This document shows, in pieces, positions 19,043 through 28,224 of a DNA stretch of 64,000 nt; position 1 is the first letter of the stretch, and each line of letters starts with the position of its first letter. Source of the DNA: Hymenobacter nitidus (GTDB lineage Bacteria > Bacteroidota > Bacteroidia > Cytophagales > Hymenobacteraceae); NCBI RefSeq assembly GCF_020447315.1, contig NZ_JAJADQ010000008.1:124001-188000 (forward strand), read 5' to 3'. The notes under the pieces are model-generated. The model was not told the DNA's origin, did no database searches, and saw nothing but the letters and a program-made list of their open reading frames with translations. The position numbers and the translations under genes are program-made.

Positions 19043-20812
19043 ATGAAAAACACGCTTACCCTACCGGCGGCCCGGCTTCAGGCCCGCCGCCACCTTTTCG
19101 GCGCTGACCCCGGCCGCGCTTTGCGCTACGTGGCCCTGGTGCTCCTGCTTATCGGGCTGAGTCCGCGCGCCCAGGCCCTGCAGGGCAACGACAACTGCCA
19201 CGACCCGTCCAGCATTATCAAGGACGGCAACAAGTACTGGGTGTTCACCACCGGCCGCGACATCTACGCCATGTATTCCTACGACCTAGTGAAGTGGGAA
19301 TCGGGGCCGCGCACGGTGTTCAACGGCTTCCGCCCCGCCTGGATAGCCGCCAAAGCGCCTAATTTCCAGGGCGACTACTGGGCCCCGGAGTGCATCTTCC
19401 GCAACGGCAAATACTACCTCTACTATTCTCTGACTGACGCCTTCGGCAAGAACATTTCCGCCATCGGCCTGGCGACCAACGTCACGCTGGACCCCAATAA
19501 CCCCGGCTATAACTGGGTCGACCAGGGCGAGGTGATTTCCAGCAACGCCAGCAGCGCCTACAACGCCATTGACCCGGCCATCATCACCGACGCCAGCGGC
19601 GGGCTGTGGATGTCGTTCGGCTCCTTTTTTAAAGGCATCGGCCTGATTCGGCTGGACGGCACCACCGGCAAACGCTCGGGCACGAGCTTCAGCTGGCTGG
19701 CCGGCAACGTGGCCGCCGACGGCGTGACGCGCAACACCAGCGGCAGCGAGGCGCCCTTCATCGTGCGCAACGGCAACTACTACTACCTGTTCGTTAATAA
19801 GGGTGCCTGCTGCAACGGGGCCAGCAGCACCTACTACATTCAGGTGGGCCGCTCCACCAGCATCACCGGCCCCTACCTCGACAAGAACGGCGTAGATATG
19901 AACCGCAACGGTGGCACCACGCTGCTGGCCACCAAAGGCAACTATGTGGGCCCCGGCCACGTGGGCTTGTTCCAGGAAAACGGCGCCAATTACTTCACCC
20001 ACCATTACTACGACGCGAGTCAGAACGGTCGGGCCCGCCTGAGCGTGGGCAACATGGGCTGGGACGCGGCCGCCTGGCCCTTCCTCACCCGCGACTGGGT
20101 GGCCGCCGGCCGCTACACGCTCAGCAACCGCAGCAGCGGTAAAGTGTGGGATGCCTGGGGCTGCACCGGTGCTTCGGGCCAGGCCATAGCCCAGGGCACG
20201 GCCTCCGGCCTTACCTGCCAGCAGTGGAACCTGACGCCCGATGGCAACGGCGAGTACAAAATCACTTCGGCGGTGGGCGCGGGGCTTTCGGCCGACGTGG
20301 TCAATAACAGCCCTGCTAACGGGGCTAAGCTGCAGCTCTACGCCTACAGTGGCATTGCCGGGCAGCGCTTTAAAATAGAGCGGACCAATGCTGGCAGCTA
20401 CGTGCTGTCGTCGGTGAACGGGGGGCGCGTGGTGGAAGTGCCGGCCTGCTCGGGCACCGCCGGCGTGCAGCTGGCCCTGTACGACTACCTGGCCAATACC
20501 TGCCAGCAGTGGAATGTTGCGCCGGCTACGGCCGCCAGAGCTTTGGCTTCCCGGACGGTTGCTGCGGCCCCGCAATTCAGCGTGTATCCTAATCCGGTGT
20601 TGCGGGGCCGCTTCACGGTAGCTGTGAGCGAGCCGCTGGCGGCCGGGCCAGTCACCGTTACGCTTGCGGACCTTAGCGGGCGACAGGTGTATGCCCGCAC
20701 GTACACCGCGCGGGCCGCAATGCTGGTGGAAGCGGAGTTGAAAGCCGGAGTTTACCTGCTCACAGTCAGCTCGCTGCAGGGCGTGTATACCCAGAAATTG
20801 CTCGTGCAGTAG
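19043..20812 (+). CDS. Secreted GH43 arabinanase with ricin-type lectin domain and T9SS tail (paralogue)
   Basis: 589 residues from the ATG at 19043, just before the signal peptide (hydrophobic ALVLLLIGL, cleavage after about Ala45). The GH43 domain carries Asp54 in CHDPS, Asp177 in AIDPA and Glu236 in SEAPF. A ricin-type trefoil (about 355-500, CQQWNL, QRFKIE, CQQWNV) and a T9SS sorting tail (FSVYPNPVLRGRFTV...) follow. It closely matches 9601-11286 in layout, including the shared WDAWGCTGASGQ stretch. The two copies may differ in product length or linkage preference. Predicted extracellular endo-arabinanase. Confidence 0.94.
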   Translation: MKNTLTLPAARLQARRHLFGADPGRALRYVALVLLLIGLSPRAQALQGNDNCHDPSSIIKDGNKYWVFTTGRDIYAMYSYDLVKWESGPRTVFNGFRPAWIAAKAPNFQGDYWAPECIFRNGKYYLYYSLTDAFGKNISAIGLATNVTLDPNNPGYNWVDQGEVISSNASSAYNAIDPAIITDASGGLWMSFGSFFKGIGLIRLDGTTGKRSGTSFSWLAGNVAADGVTRNTSGSEAPFIVRNGNYYYLFVNKGACCNGASSTYYIQVGRSTSITGPYLDKNGVDMNRNGGTTLLATKGNYVGPGHVGLFQENGANYFTHHYYDASQNGRARLSVGNMGWDAAAWPFLTRDWVAAGRYTLSNRSSGKVWDAWGCTGASGQAIAQGTASGLTCQQWNLTPDGNGEYKITSAVGAGLSADVVNNSPANGAKLQLYAYSGIAGQRFKIERTNAGSYVLSSVNGGRVVEVPACSGTAGVQLALYDYLANTCQQWNVAPATAARALASRTVAAAPQFSVYPNPVLRGRFTVAVSEPLAAGPVTVTLADLSGRQVYARTYTARAAMLVEAELKAGVYLLTVSSLQGVYTQKLLVQ

Positions 20813-20912
20813 TTGGGGTGTTGCGGAGCGCCAGGCAGGTGTTGCGGAGTATACATCTGCGCGCTTCGTGATTGTTCCGCAACGCACCGCGCGTGTTTCG
20901 TAACGAATAGCT

Positions 20913-22772
20913 ATGACTTTTTTCGCTCGTCTGCTTTCCGCAACTGTCCTGCTTGCCAGCGCAACAGCTGTGCCGTGCCGGGCGCAAACGGCCGCGCCCA
21001 AAACTGATTTTCACCAGTGGGCGCCCACGCCGCCCATGGGCTGGAACAGTTGGGACTGCTATGGGCCCACCGTCACGGAAGCCGAAGTAAAGGCCAACGC
21101 CGATTACATGGCCCAATATCTGAGAAAAAGTGGTTGGGAGTATGTCGTGGTCGATATTCGGTGGTACGTGGGCAACGACACGGCCCACGGCTACAACGAG
21201 AAGAACCCCGAATTTAACCTCGACCCGTACGGCCGCTTCGTGCCGGCGGTGAACCGGTTTCCGTCGGCAGCGGGCGGCAAGGGCTTCAAGCCCCTGGCCG
21301 ATTATATGCACGCCAAAGGCCTCAAATTCGGCATTCACATCATGCGCGGCGTGCCGGTGGTGGCCGTGCAGCGCCAGCTTCCGATTCTGGGCAGCAAGGC
21401 CACGGCGGCCGATATTTACTCGCAAGAGGGACAGGCCGGCTGGCTGCGGGATATGTACACGGTGGTGGCCGGCCGGCCCGGCGCCCAGGAATACTACAAC
21501 TCCCTGTTTCAGCTCTACGCCAACTGGGGCGTTGATTTTGTGAAGGTCGATGACCTATCCTCGCCCTACCACAAGCCCGAGGTGGAGATGATCCGGCGGG
21601 CCATTGACCGGTGCGGGCGCAAGATTGTGCTGAGCACCTCGCCGGGCGAAACGCCCATTGCCCAGGCCCGGCACGTGCAGCAGCACGCCAACATGTGGCG
21701 CACCGTGGGCGACTTCTGGGACTCCTGGGAACAGCTCAAGGAGCACTTCGCGGTTTGCAGCCGCTGGGCGCCGTTCATCAAGCCCGGCGCTTTCCCGGAT
21801 GCCGACATGCTGCCGCTGGGCCGCCTGGGCATCCGGGCCGAGCGGGGCGACGATCGGATGACCCGCTTCACCCGCGACGAGCAGATTACGCTGATGAGCC
21901 TGTGGAGTATTTTCCGCTCCCCGCTCATGTTTGGCGGTGATTTGCCCAGCAACGACGCTTTCACCCTGTCGTTGCTGACTAATACAAATGTGCTGGCCGT
22001 ACACCGCAACAGCACTAATAACCGCCAGCTGTTCCGCAAGGACGACCTGATTGCCTGGACCGCCGACGACCCCGCCACCGGCGACAAATTTCTGGCTTTG
22101 TTCAACGCCCAGGACCAGGAACTGCTGCCCGAGAGTGAAGCTGCCTGGGCCAGCAAGGTTATTACCCGCCAGACGCCCGGCCACAGCCAAACCCTGGACG
22201 TAGATATCAGCGGCAGCACCAAGCTTTACCTGAACGTGCGCGACGGCGCCGACGACATCGCCTGGGACCACGCCGATTGGCTCAGCCCCGTGCTCCGCAA
22301 CGGCCCCCAAACCGTGCCGCTCAGCTCGATTCCGTGGAAAATGGCCACGGCAGGCTGGGGCAAGGTCACGGCTAACAAGAGCGTATCGGGGGCCGACCTG
22401 CTGGTGGCGGGCCGCACCTACGAGCAGGGCATCGGCACGCACGCCAATTCCATGATTGAGTACGACCTGCCGGCCGGCTTCACCCGGTTTCAGGCTACGG
22501 TGGGCCTCGATAATGCCGGTGCCGCGCAGAATACCGGCGGCACGGTGCAGTTCCTGGTCTACACTAAAAATCCGTTCCGGCCCATGCCTGCCGACTCGGC
22601 CCGCGTGCCCGTGACCCTGGCCCAGCTGGGCCTGCGCGGCGCCTGCACCGTGCAGGATGTGTGGACCGGCAAAGCCCTGGGTCGGGTTACGGGCGAGTTT
22701 GCTCCCTATGTGCGTCGGCACGGTGCCAGGCTCTACCGAATTTCCAAAGCGGGAACAGTCCCCGCCAAATAA
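20913..22772 (+). CDS. GH27 family glycosidase with NPCBM-type module
   Basis: 619 residues: signal peptide (about 1-24), GH27 TIM barrel (PTPPMGWNSWDCYG at about 40-50) with probable nucleophile Asp213 in FVKVDDLS and acid/base Asp298 in FPDADML. An all-beta region and an NPCBM-like carbohydrate-binding module (about 470-560, with YEQGIGTHANSMIEYDLP) follow. GH27 members are alpha-galactosidases, but some cleave beta-L-arabinopyranosides, whose geometry is the same. The surrounding arabinose genes make the arabinopyranosidase option worth weighing. Acts in the periplasm or outside. Confidence 0.9.
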   Translation: MTFFARLLSATVLLASATAVPCRAQTAAPKTDFHQWAPTPPMGWNSWDCYGPTVTEAEVKANADYMAQYLRKSGWEYVVVDIRWYVGNDTAHGYNEKNPEFNLDPYGRFVPAVNRFPSAAGGKGFKPLADYMHAKGLKFGIHIMRGVPVVAVQRQLPILGSKATAADIYSQEGQAGWLRDMYTVVAGRPGAQEYYNSLFQLYANWGVDFVKVDDLSSPYHKPEVEMIRRAIDRCGRKIVLSTSPGETPIAQARHVQQHANMWRTVGDFWDSWEQLKEHFAVCSRWAPFIKPGAFPDADMLPLGRLGIRAERGDDRMTRFTRDEQITLMSLWSIFRSPLMFGGDLPSNDAFTLSLLTNTNVLAVHRNSTNNRQLFRKDDLIAWTADDPATGDKFLALFNAQDQELLPESEAAWASKVITRQTPGHSQTLDVDISGSTKLYLNVRDGADDIAWDHADWLSPVLRNGPQTVPLSSIPWKMATAGWGKVTANKSVSGADLLVAGRTYEQGIGTHANSMIEYDLPAGFTRFQATVGLDNAGAAQNTGGTVQFLVYTKNPFRPMPADSARVPVTLAQLGLRGACTVQDVWTGKALGRVTGEFAPYVRRHGARLYRISKAGTVPAK

Positions 22773-22812
22773 GCTGTTCCTCAACTACCTGCGCTTTCCT
22801 TTTTCAGCTCTT

Positions 22813-24861
22813 ATGAAACACTTTCTTTCTTCTCTGGTGGTAGCCAGCATGCTGAGCACCAGTGGTATAGCCCAGGCGGTGAAACGCTCGGACTACCCGA
22901 TTCAGGCCGTGTCGTTTACCAAGGTGAAGCTGGCCGACAACTTCTGGCTGCCCCGGCTCAAGACCAACACCGACGTTACCATTCCGGCCTCGTTTCAGCG
23001 CTGTGAGGCCACCAACCGGGTCAAGAACTTCGAAATGGCCGCCGCCCGGCAGGGCAAGTTTGCCACCATCTTCCCCTTCGACGACACCGACATTTACAAG
23101 ACCATCGAAGGCGCTTCGTACTCGCTCAAGCTTTACCCCGACGAGAAGCTGGACCAGTACATGGATGAGCTGATCCGGAAGGTGGGGGCGGCCCAGGAAC
23201 CCGACGGCTACCTCTACACAGCCCGCACCATCGACCCGGCCCACCCCCACGACTGGGCCGGGCCCGAGCGCTGGGTGAAGGAGCGGGAACTGAGCCACGA
23301 GCTTTACAACTCGGGCCATTTGTACGAGGCCGCGGTGGCGCATTACGAGGCCACGGGCAAAAAAAGCCTGCTCAACATCGCCCTGAAAAATGCCGACTTG
23401 GTGTGCTCCGTGTTTGGTCCCGGTAAGCGGGCCGTAGCGCCCGGCCACGAAATCGTGGAAATGGGCCTGGTGAAGCTCTACCGCGTGACCGGCAAGCCCG
23501 AATACCTGAGCACCGCCAAATTCTTCCTCGACCAGCGGGGCCAGTTTCAGTACGACGCCAAAAGCTCCGACCCGTGGCGCAACGGCTCGTACTGGCAGGA
23601 TCATAAGCCCGTTGTGGACCAGAAAGAGGCCATTGGCCACGCCGTGCGGGCCGAATACCTGTACTCGGCCATGGCCGACGTGGCCGCCCTTACCGGTGAC
23701 CAAAAGCTGCTGGCCGCCGTGGACTCCATCTGGCAGAACATGGTCAGCAAGAAGCTCTACGTAACCGGCGGCACCGGTGCGGTGCCGGGCGGGGAGCGGT
23801 TTGGGGGCAACTACGAGCTGCCCAACACCACGGCCTACAACGAAACCTGCGCCTCAGTGGCCAACGTGTACTGGAACCAGCGCATGTTCCAGCTCCACGG
23901 ACACGCGAAGTACGTCGATGTGATGGAGAAAGTGCTCTACAACGGCCTGATTTCGGGCGTGGGCCTCGACGGCAAATCCTTCTTCTACAGCAACGCCATG
24001 CAGGTTAAGAGCAGCGCCAGCTTCCCCCAGACCGAGCCCGCCCGGGCCGGCTGGTTCGACTGCTCGTGCTGCCCCACCAACATGGCCCGCCTGATGCCGT
24101 CCTTGCCCGGCTACGTGTACGCCCAGAAAGGCAACGACGTGTACGCCAACCTGTTTATCAGCGGCACGACCGATCTGACGGTCAATAAAAAGCCGGTACG
24201 CATTGTGCAGCAAAACAACTACCCCTGGCAGGGCGACCTGAAATTCACCGTCAGCCCCGCCGCCACTACCGATTTCAACCTGCTGGTGCGCCTGCCCGGC
24301 TGGGCCCGCAACGAGGCTTTGCCCTCGGATTTGTACCGCTTTGCCACGCCGTCCGCGGAGAAAATCAGCATCAAAGTAAACGGCCAGCCGGTGACCTACA
24401 CTACCCGCAACGGCTACGCGGTGCTGGCCCGCAAGTGGCGCAAAAACGACGTGGTAGAGGTGCAGCTGCCCATGGAAGTGCGCCAGGTGCAGGCCCACGC
24501 CAAAGTGCAGGACAACCTGGGCAAAGTAGCCCTGCAGCGCGGTCCGGTGGTGTATTGCGCCGAGTGGAAGGACAACAACGGCAAGGCCACCAACCTGCTG
24601 GTGCCGGCCGCTACCAGCTTCACCACCCGCTTTCAGCCCGAGGTACTCAACGGCATCATGCAGCTGCAGGCCACCGTGCCCGCCGTGCAGGTCGATGCGG
24701 CCAACACCAGCATCAGCACCACCCGCCAGACGCTGACGGCCATTCCGTACTACGCCTGGGCCAACCGCGGCAAGGGTGAAATGACCGTCTGGTTCCCGCA
24801 ACAGCTCACCGACGTGGACCTGATTTCGCGTCAGGCTCCGGAAGTAACGGTGGGGAAGTAG
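22813..24861 (+). CDS. GH127 family beta-L-arabinofuranosidase
   Basis: Formerly DUF1680. 682 residues from the ATG at 22813, which starts a signal peptide ending near GIAQA; the longer reading from 22657 overlaps the upstream GH27 gene. The cysteine-glycosidase zinc site is visible: Glu344 and Cys346 in YNETCAS, and Cys417, Cys419 and Cys420 in FDCSCCPTN. By comparison with the characterised Bifidobacterium HypBA1 enzyme, the second Cys of this cluster is the likely nucleophile. It should remove beta-linked arabinofuranose, as found on hydroxyproline-rich plant glycoproteins or some arabinan ends. Periplasmic by signal peptide. Ends at a bidirectional terminator. Confidence 0.93.
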   Translation: MKHFLSSLVVASMLSTSGIAQAVKRSDYPIQAVSFTKVKLADNFWLPRLKTNTDVTIPASFQRCEATNRVKNFEMAAARQGKFATIFPFDDTDIYKTIEGASYSLKLYPDEKLDQYMDELIRKVGAAQEPDGYLYTARTIDPAHPHDWAGPERWVKERELSHELYNSGHLYEAAVAHYEATGKKSLLNIALKNADLVCSVFGPGKRAVAPGHEIVEMGLVKLYRVTGKPEYLSTAKFFLDQRGQFQYDAKSSDPWRNGSYWQDHKPVVDQKEAIGHAVRAEYLYSAMADVAALTGDQKLLAAVDSIWQNMVSKKLYVTGGTGAVPGGERFGGNYELPNTTAYNETCASVANVYWNQRMFQLHGHAKYVDVMEKVLYNGLISGVGLDGKSFFYSNAMQVKSSASFPQTEPARAGWFDCSCCPTNMARLMPSLPGYVYAQKGNDVYANLFISGTTDLTVNKKPVRIVQQNNYPWQGDLKFTVSPAATTDFNLLVRLPGWARNEALPSDLYRFATPSAEKISIKVNGQPVTYTTRNGYAVLARKWRKNDVVEVQLPMEVRQVQAHAKVQDNLGKVALQRGPVVYCAEWKDNNGKATNLLVPAATSFTTRFQPEVLNGIMQLQATVPAVQVDAANTSISTTRQTLTAIPYYAWANRGKGEMTVWFPQQLTDVDLISRQAPEVTVGK

Positions 24862-24878
24862 CCTTCCGCGCTTCCCAC

Positions 24879-24914
24879 AAAAAGGCCCTGCGGTAGCTAC
24901 CGCAGGGCCTTTTT
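24879..24914. terminator. Bidirectional terminator between GH127 and transketolase genes
   Basis: A perfect 36-bp palindrome, AAAAAGGCCCTGCGGTAG and its complement, with A- and T-runs at the ends. It separates convergent genes. Confidence 0.93.
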
Positions 24915-24939
24915 ACTGTTACTGGTTAGCCGCTGAAGA

Positions 24940-26991
24940 CTACGACAACAGCTCCTTTTGCTCACTCTCGGCGGCCTCGCCCTGCAGTACCCGCTGGGCC
25001 TGCTTCACCACGTTCTCGACCGAGAAGCCAAACAGCGCCAGCACCGCCTCGCCCGGCCCCGACTCCCCGAAGCGGTTCATGCCGATGACGGTGCCTTCGT
25101 CGGTAACGTACTTGTGCCAGCCCATCGGTGAGCCGGCTTCCACGGCCACGCGCTTGCGCACGGTGGGCGGCAATACCTGCTGCTGGTAGGAGCGGGGCTG
25201 CTTTTCGAACAGCTCCCACGATGGCATGCTCACGACGCGGGTAGCCACGCCCTGCTGCTCCAGCACCTGCTGGGCTTGCATAACGAGTGACACTTCCGAG
25301 CCCGTCGCCAGCAGAATCAGCTGGGGCTGCCCACCCGTGGCCTCGCTCAGAATGTAAGCGCCCTTGGCTACGCCTTCCCGGGCCGAGCCGTACTTCTGCT
25401 GGTCGAGCACGGGCAGCTTTTGGCGCGAGAGAATCAGCACCACCGGCGACTTGGGCGTGGTCATGGCTACGCGCCAAGCTTCCACAGTTTCGTTGGCGTC
25501 GGCCGGGCGCAGCACCACAATGTTCGGAATGGTGCGCAGGGCCGCCACGTGCTCTACGGGCTGATGGGTGGGGCCATCTTCACCCAGCCCGATGCTGTCG
25601 TGGGTGAAGACGAACGTAGCCTGCGACTCGGCAAGGGCCGTGAGGCGGATGGCACCGCGCATGTAGTCGGAGAAGGTGAGGAAGGTGCCGCCGTAGGTGC
25701 GCACCCCGCCGTGGTGAGCCATGCCATTCATGGCGCCGCCCATGGCGTGCTCGCGCACTCCAAACCAGATGTTGTTGTGCTGGTAGGAGCCAGGCTGGAA
25801 GCTGACACTGCCGCTGGTGGGCATTTCGTTGGAGCTGGCCAGATCAGCCGAGCCGCCGAACAGGAACGGCACGGATTGCTTCAACGCATTAAGGGCCTTG
25901 CCGGAGGCCTGGCGGGTAGCCAAGGCGCCGTCGGCGGGGGTAAAAACGGGCAGCGAGGCGTCCCAGCCCGCGGGCAGCTCACCCGCGAATGAAGTCCGGA
26001 ACAGCTCTCCCTCTGCCGGATAGTTCTGCTGGTACGCCTCTAATTGCTGCTGCCATTCGGCCTGAAGCTGGGCGCCCCGCTGCCCGGCTTCGGCCAGGTG
26101 GGTGCGCACCTGCTCGGGCACGACAAACGTAGCTTCGGGGTCGAAGCCGAAGAATTCCTTGGCTTTTTTCAGGTTGTCGGGGCCCAGGGGCGAGCCGTGC
26201 ACCTTGCTGGTGCCTTCCTGCGGGCTGCCGTAGCCAATAATGGTTTTCACCGAAATAATGGACGGCCGTCCGGTTTCCTGCTGGGCTGCCTTGATGGCCG
26301 CCTCAATGGCGTCGAGGTCGTTGCCATCCGTCACGCGCTGGGTGTGCCAGCCGTAGGCTTCAAAGCGGGCCAGCGCATCCTCGGTGTACGAGAGGTTGGT
26401 GGGGCCGTCGAGGCAGATGTCGTTGTCGTCGTAGAGGTAAATCAGCTTGCCCAGCTTGAGGTGGCCGGCCAGCGAAGCGGCTTCGGCGGCTATGCCTTCC
26501 ATCAGGTCGCCGTCGCTGACGATGGCGTAGGTGTAGTGGTCCTGCAGCGCGAGGCCTTCTTTGTTATAGACGGCTGCCAAGTGGGCCTCCGCCATAGCCA
26601 TGCCCACGCCGTTGGCGAAGCCCTGGCCCAGCGGCCCGGTGGTTACTTCCACGCCCGGCGTCAGGTGCGACTCGGGGTGGCCCGGGGTTTTGGAGTGCAG
26701 CTGCCGGAAAGCTTTCAGATCATCCAGCGTCAAATCGTAGCCATAGAGGTGCAGCAGGCTGTAGAGCAGGGCCGAGCCGTGGCCCGCCGACAACACGAAC
26801 CGGTCCCGGTTGGGCCACTGCGGGTCCTGGGGATTGAAGCGCAGGAAGCGCGAAAACAGCACGTAGGCCATAGGGGCGGCGCCCATGGGCAAACCCGGGT
26901 GGCCCGAGTTGGCGGCCTGCACCATATCCACCGATAGCAGGCGGATGGTGTTTACACTTAGTTCAGCGGGGGAAATGGCTGGCTTGGTCAC
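24940..26991 (-). CDS. tkt: Transketolase
   Basis: ThDP enzyme moving two-carbon units between xylulose-5-phosphate and aldose phosphates; cytoplasmic. 683 residues from the GTG at 26991 (VTKPAISPAELSVNTIRLLSVDMVQ). The reading from 27144 is rejected: it extends through the operator region and adds 51 residues not expected in the family. Visible motifs: SGHPGLPMGAAPM, GPLGQGFANGVGMA, YDDNDICLDG, DSIGLGEDGPTHQPVEH and VSMPSWELFEKQ. An operator identical to the susC sites lies about 150 bp upstream, tying this central-carbon gene to the arabinose regulon: xylulose-5-phosphate made by AraD is its substrate. Confidence 0.97.
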   Translation of the reverse strand: MTKPAISPAELSVNTIRLLSVDMVQAANSGHPGLPMGAAPMAYVLFSRFLRFNPQDPQWPNRDRFVLSAGHGSALLYSLLHLYGYDLTLDDLKAFRQLHSKTPGHPESHLTPGVEVTTGPLGQGFANGVGMAMAEAHLAAVYNKEGLALQDHYTYAIVSDGDLMEGIAAEAASLAGHLKLGKLIYLYDDNDICLDGPTNLSYTEDALARFEAYGWHTQRVTDGNDLDAIEAAIKAAQQETGRPSIISVKTIIGYGSPQEGTSKVHGSPLGPDNLKKAKEFFGFDPEATFVVPEQVRTHLAEAGQRGAQLQAEWQQQLEAYQQNYPAEGELFRTSFAGELPAGWDASLPVFTPADGALATRQASGKALNALKQSVPFLFGGSADLASSNEMPTSGSVSFQPGSYQHNNIWFGVREHAMGGAMNGMAHHGGVRTYGGTFLTFSDYMRGAIRLTALAESQATFVFTHDSIGLGEDGPTHQPVEHVAALRTIPNIVVLRPADANETVEAWRVAMTTPKSPVVLILSRQKLPVLDQQKYGSAREGVAKGAYILSEATGGQPQLILLATGSEVSLVMQAQQVLEQQGVATRVVSMPSWELFEKQPRSYQQQVLPPTVRKRVAVEAGSPMGWHKYVTDEGTVIGMNRFGESGPGEAVLALFGFSVENVVKQAQRVLQGEAAESEQKELLS

Positions 26992-27139
26992 GAATTGACG
27001 GAATAAAGCGGGGAGAAAAGATGCAAAGCAAACCCAGGCCAGCGGCTCAGTTGCGGGACTGGCGGGCGGAAATGGACCATGGTAAGGCCGGTAAGCCACA
27101 AGGTCAGGGGAACAGGCAAGGCAGGGCGGAACTAGGTGA

Positions 27140-27153
27140 CACAAACGATTGTG
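27140..27153. promoter_or_regulatory. Operator palindrome 5 (transketolase)
   Basis: CACAAACGATTGTG in the gap upstream of the leftward transketolase gene and just past the end of the leftward GH43 gene, so transketolase is the only gene it can head. Confidence 0.75.
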
Positions 27154-27177
27154 TTGCCATGCACTCTGTACGGATTG

Positions 27178-28182
27178 CTAAGGCTGTACCACCGGCCAAC
27201 CCGCCGCATCCCAGCCCAGCTTCTCGAGGCGCAGCTTGGCGTGGCCTTTGTCGGCTGCGTCGTAGCCGTGAAACACGAGGTAGTCGCTATTGTCGAAGGT
27301 GTAGACCGAGTTGTGGCCCAGTCCATACCAGTTTTTGTCGCCGGCCAGCACCTGGGTGCCGCCGCCCTGGTCGAGGGCCACGCCGGCCCGGTCGACGTAG
27401 GGGCCGGTAATGGATTTGGAGCGGCCGACCATAATCTTGTAGGTGCTCTGGGGGCCGCGGCAGCAGTAGTCGAACGAGGTAAACAGGTAGTAAAACCCGT
27501 TTTTGCGGAAGATGAACGGCGCTTCGATGGCCCCGTCGCCGGGCAGGGAGTCGTTGAGCTTCGGGTCGCGGGGGCGGCGGGCCACGGTGCGCCACTGCTC
27601 GGGCTGGGCCGGGGCCGTCAGGTCGGGGCGCAGCTTCACCAATTTGATTCCGTCCCAGAACGAGCCGAACGACAGCCAGGGCGTACCGGCCTCGTCCCGA
27701 ATCAGGTTGGGGTCAATGGCGTTCCACATGTCGCGCCCCGGCACCGACTGCACCACGCGGCCGTGGTCGACCCACTTGTAGTCGGGCGAGTTCGGGTTCA
27801 GCGTTTTATTCGTGGCCAGCCCGATGCAGGAAGTGTTTTTGCCAAAGGCCGAAACCGAGTAAAACAGCGAGTACACACCGTTGTGGAAGGAAATATCCGG
27901 AGCCCAGATGTGGTTCTTGAAGCCCGGCACGGCCTGCACGGCCCAGGCCGGCGCGGTAGCAAACACGGGTTTCTCCCGCGTCCAGCTGCGGCGGTCCTTC
28001 GACGACCACACCGCTATGCCCGGACCCGTACAGAACATGTAGTAAGTGCCATCCTGCCGCATCATCACCGGGTCGTGGGCCGGTATCGGGGCCGGGGCGG
28101 CCGGGGTGGTCTGGGCCTGAGCGGCCCGGCCACCCAGCAGCCCGGCCAGCGCCAAGAGGCAAGTAAAGCGGAGGAAGTACAT
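27178..28182 (-). CDS. GH43 family arabinan-degrading enzyme, periplasmic
   Basis: 334 residues from the ATG at 28182, which begins a signal peptide (MYFLRFTCLLALAGLL, cleavage after about Gln24); the 14-residue longer form is less likely. GH43 acids: Asp37 in AHDPV, Asp157 in AIDPN and Glu220 in IEAPF. It resembles the propellers of the two T9SS arabinanases (FKNHIWAPDISFHNGVYSLFYS, SFGSFWDGIKL) but lacks lectin and sorting domains. It probably works in the periplasm on imported oligomers as an endo- or exo-1,5-arabinanase. Last gene of the leftward GH51-GH43-GH43 operon. Confidence 0.93.
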   Translation of the reverse strand: MYFLRFTCLLALAGLLGGRAAQAQTTPAAPAPIPAHDPVMMRQDGTYYMFCTGPGIAVWSSKDRRSWTREKPVFATAPAWAVQAVPGFKNHIWAPDISFHNGVYSLFYSVSAFGKNTSCIGLATNKTLNPNSPDYKWVDHGRVVQSVPGRDMWNAIDPNLIRDEAGTPWLSFGSFWDGIKLVKLRPDLTAPAQPEQWRTVARRPRDPKLNDSLPGDGAIEAPFIFRKNGFYYLFTSFDYCCRGPQSTYKIMVGRSKSITGPYVDRAGVALDQGGGTQVLAGDKNWYGLGHNSVYTFDNSDYLVFHGYDAADKGHAKLRLEKLGWDAAGWPVVQP

Positions 28183-28224
28183 AGACAAGGAAGATGGGTT
28201 AAGCCGCTGACGGATGATGTTCAA

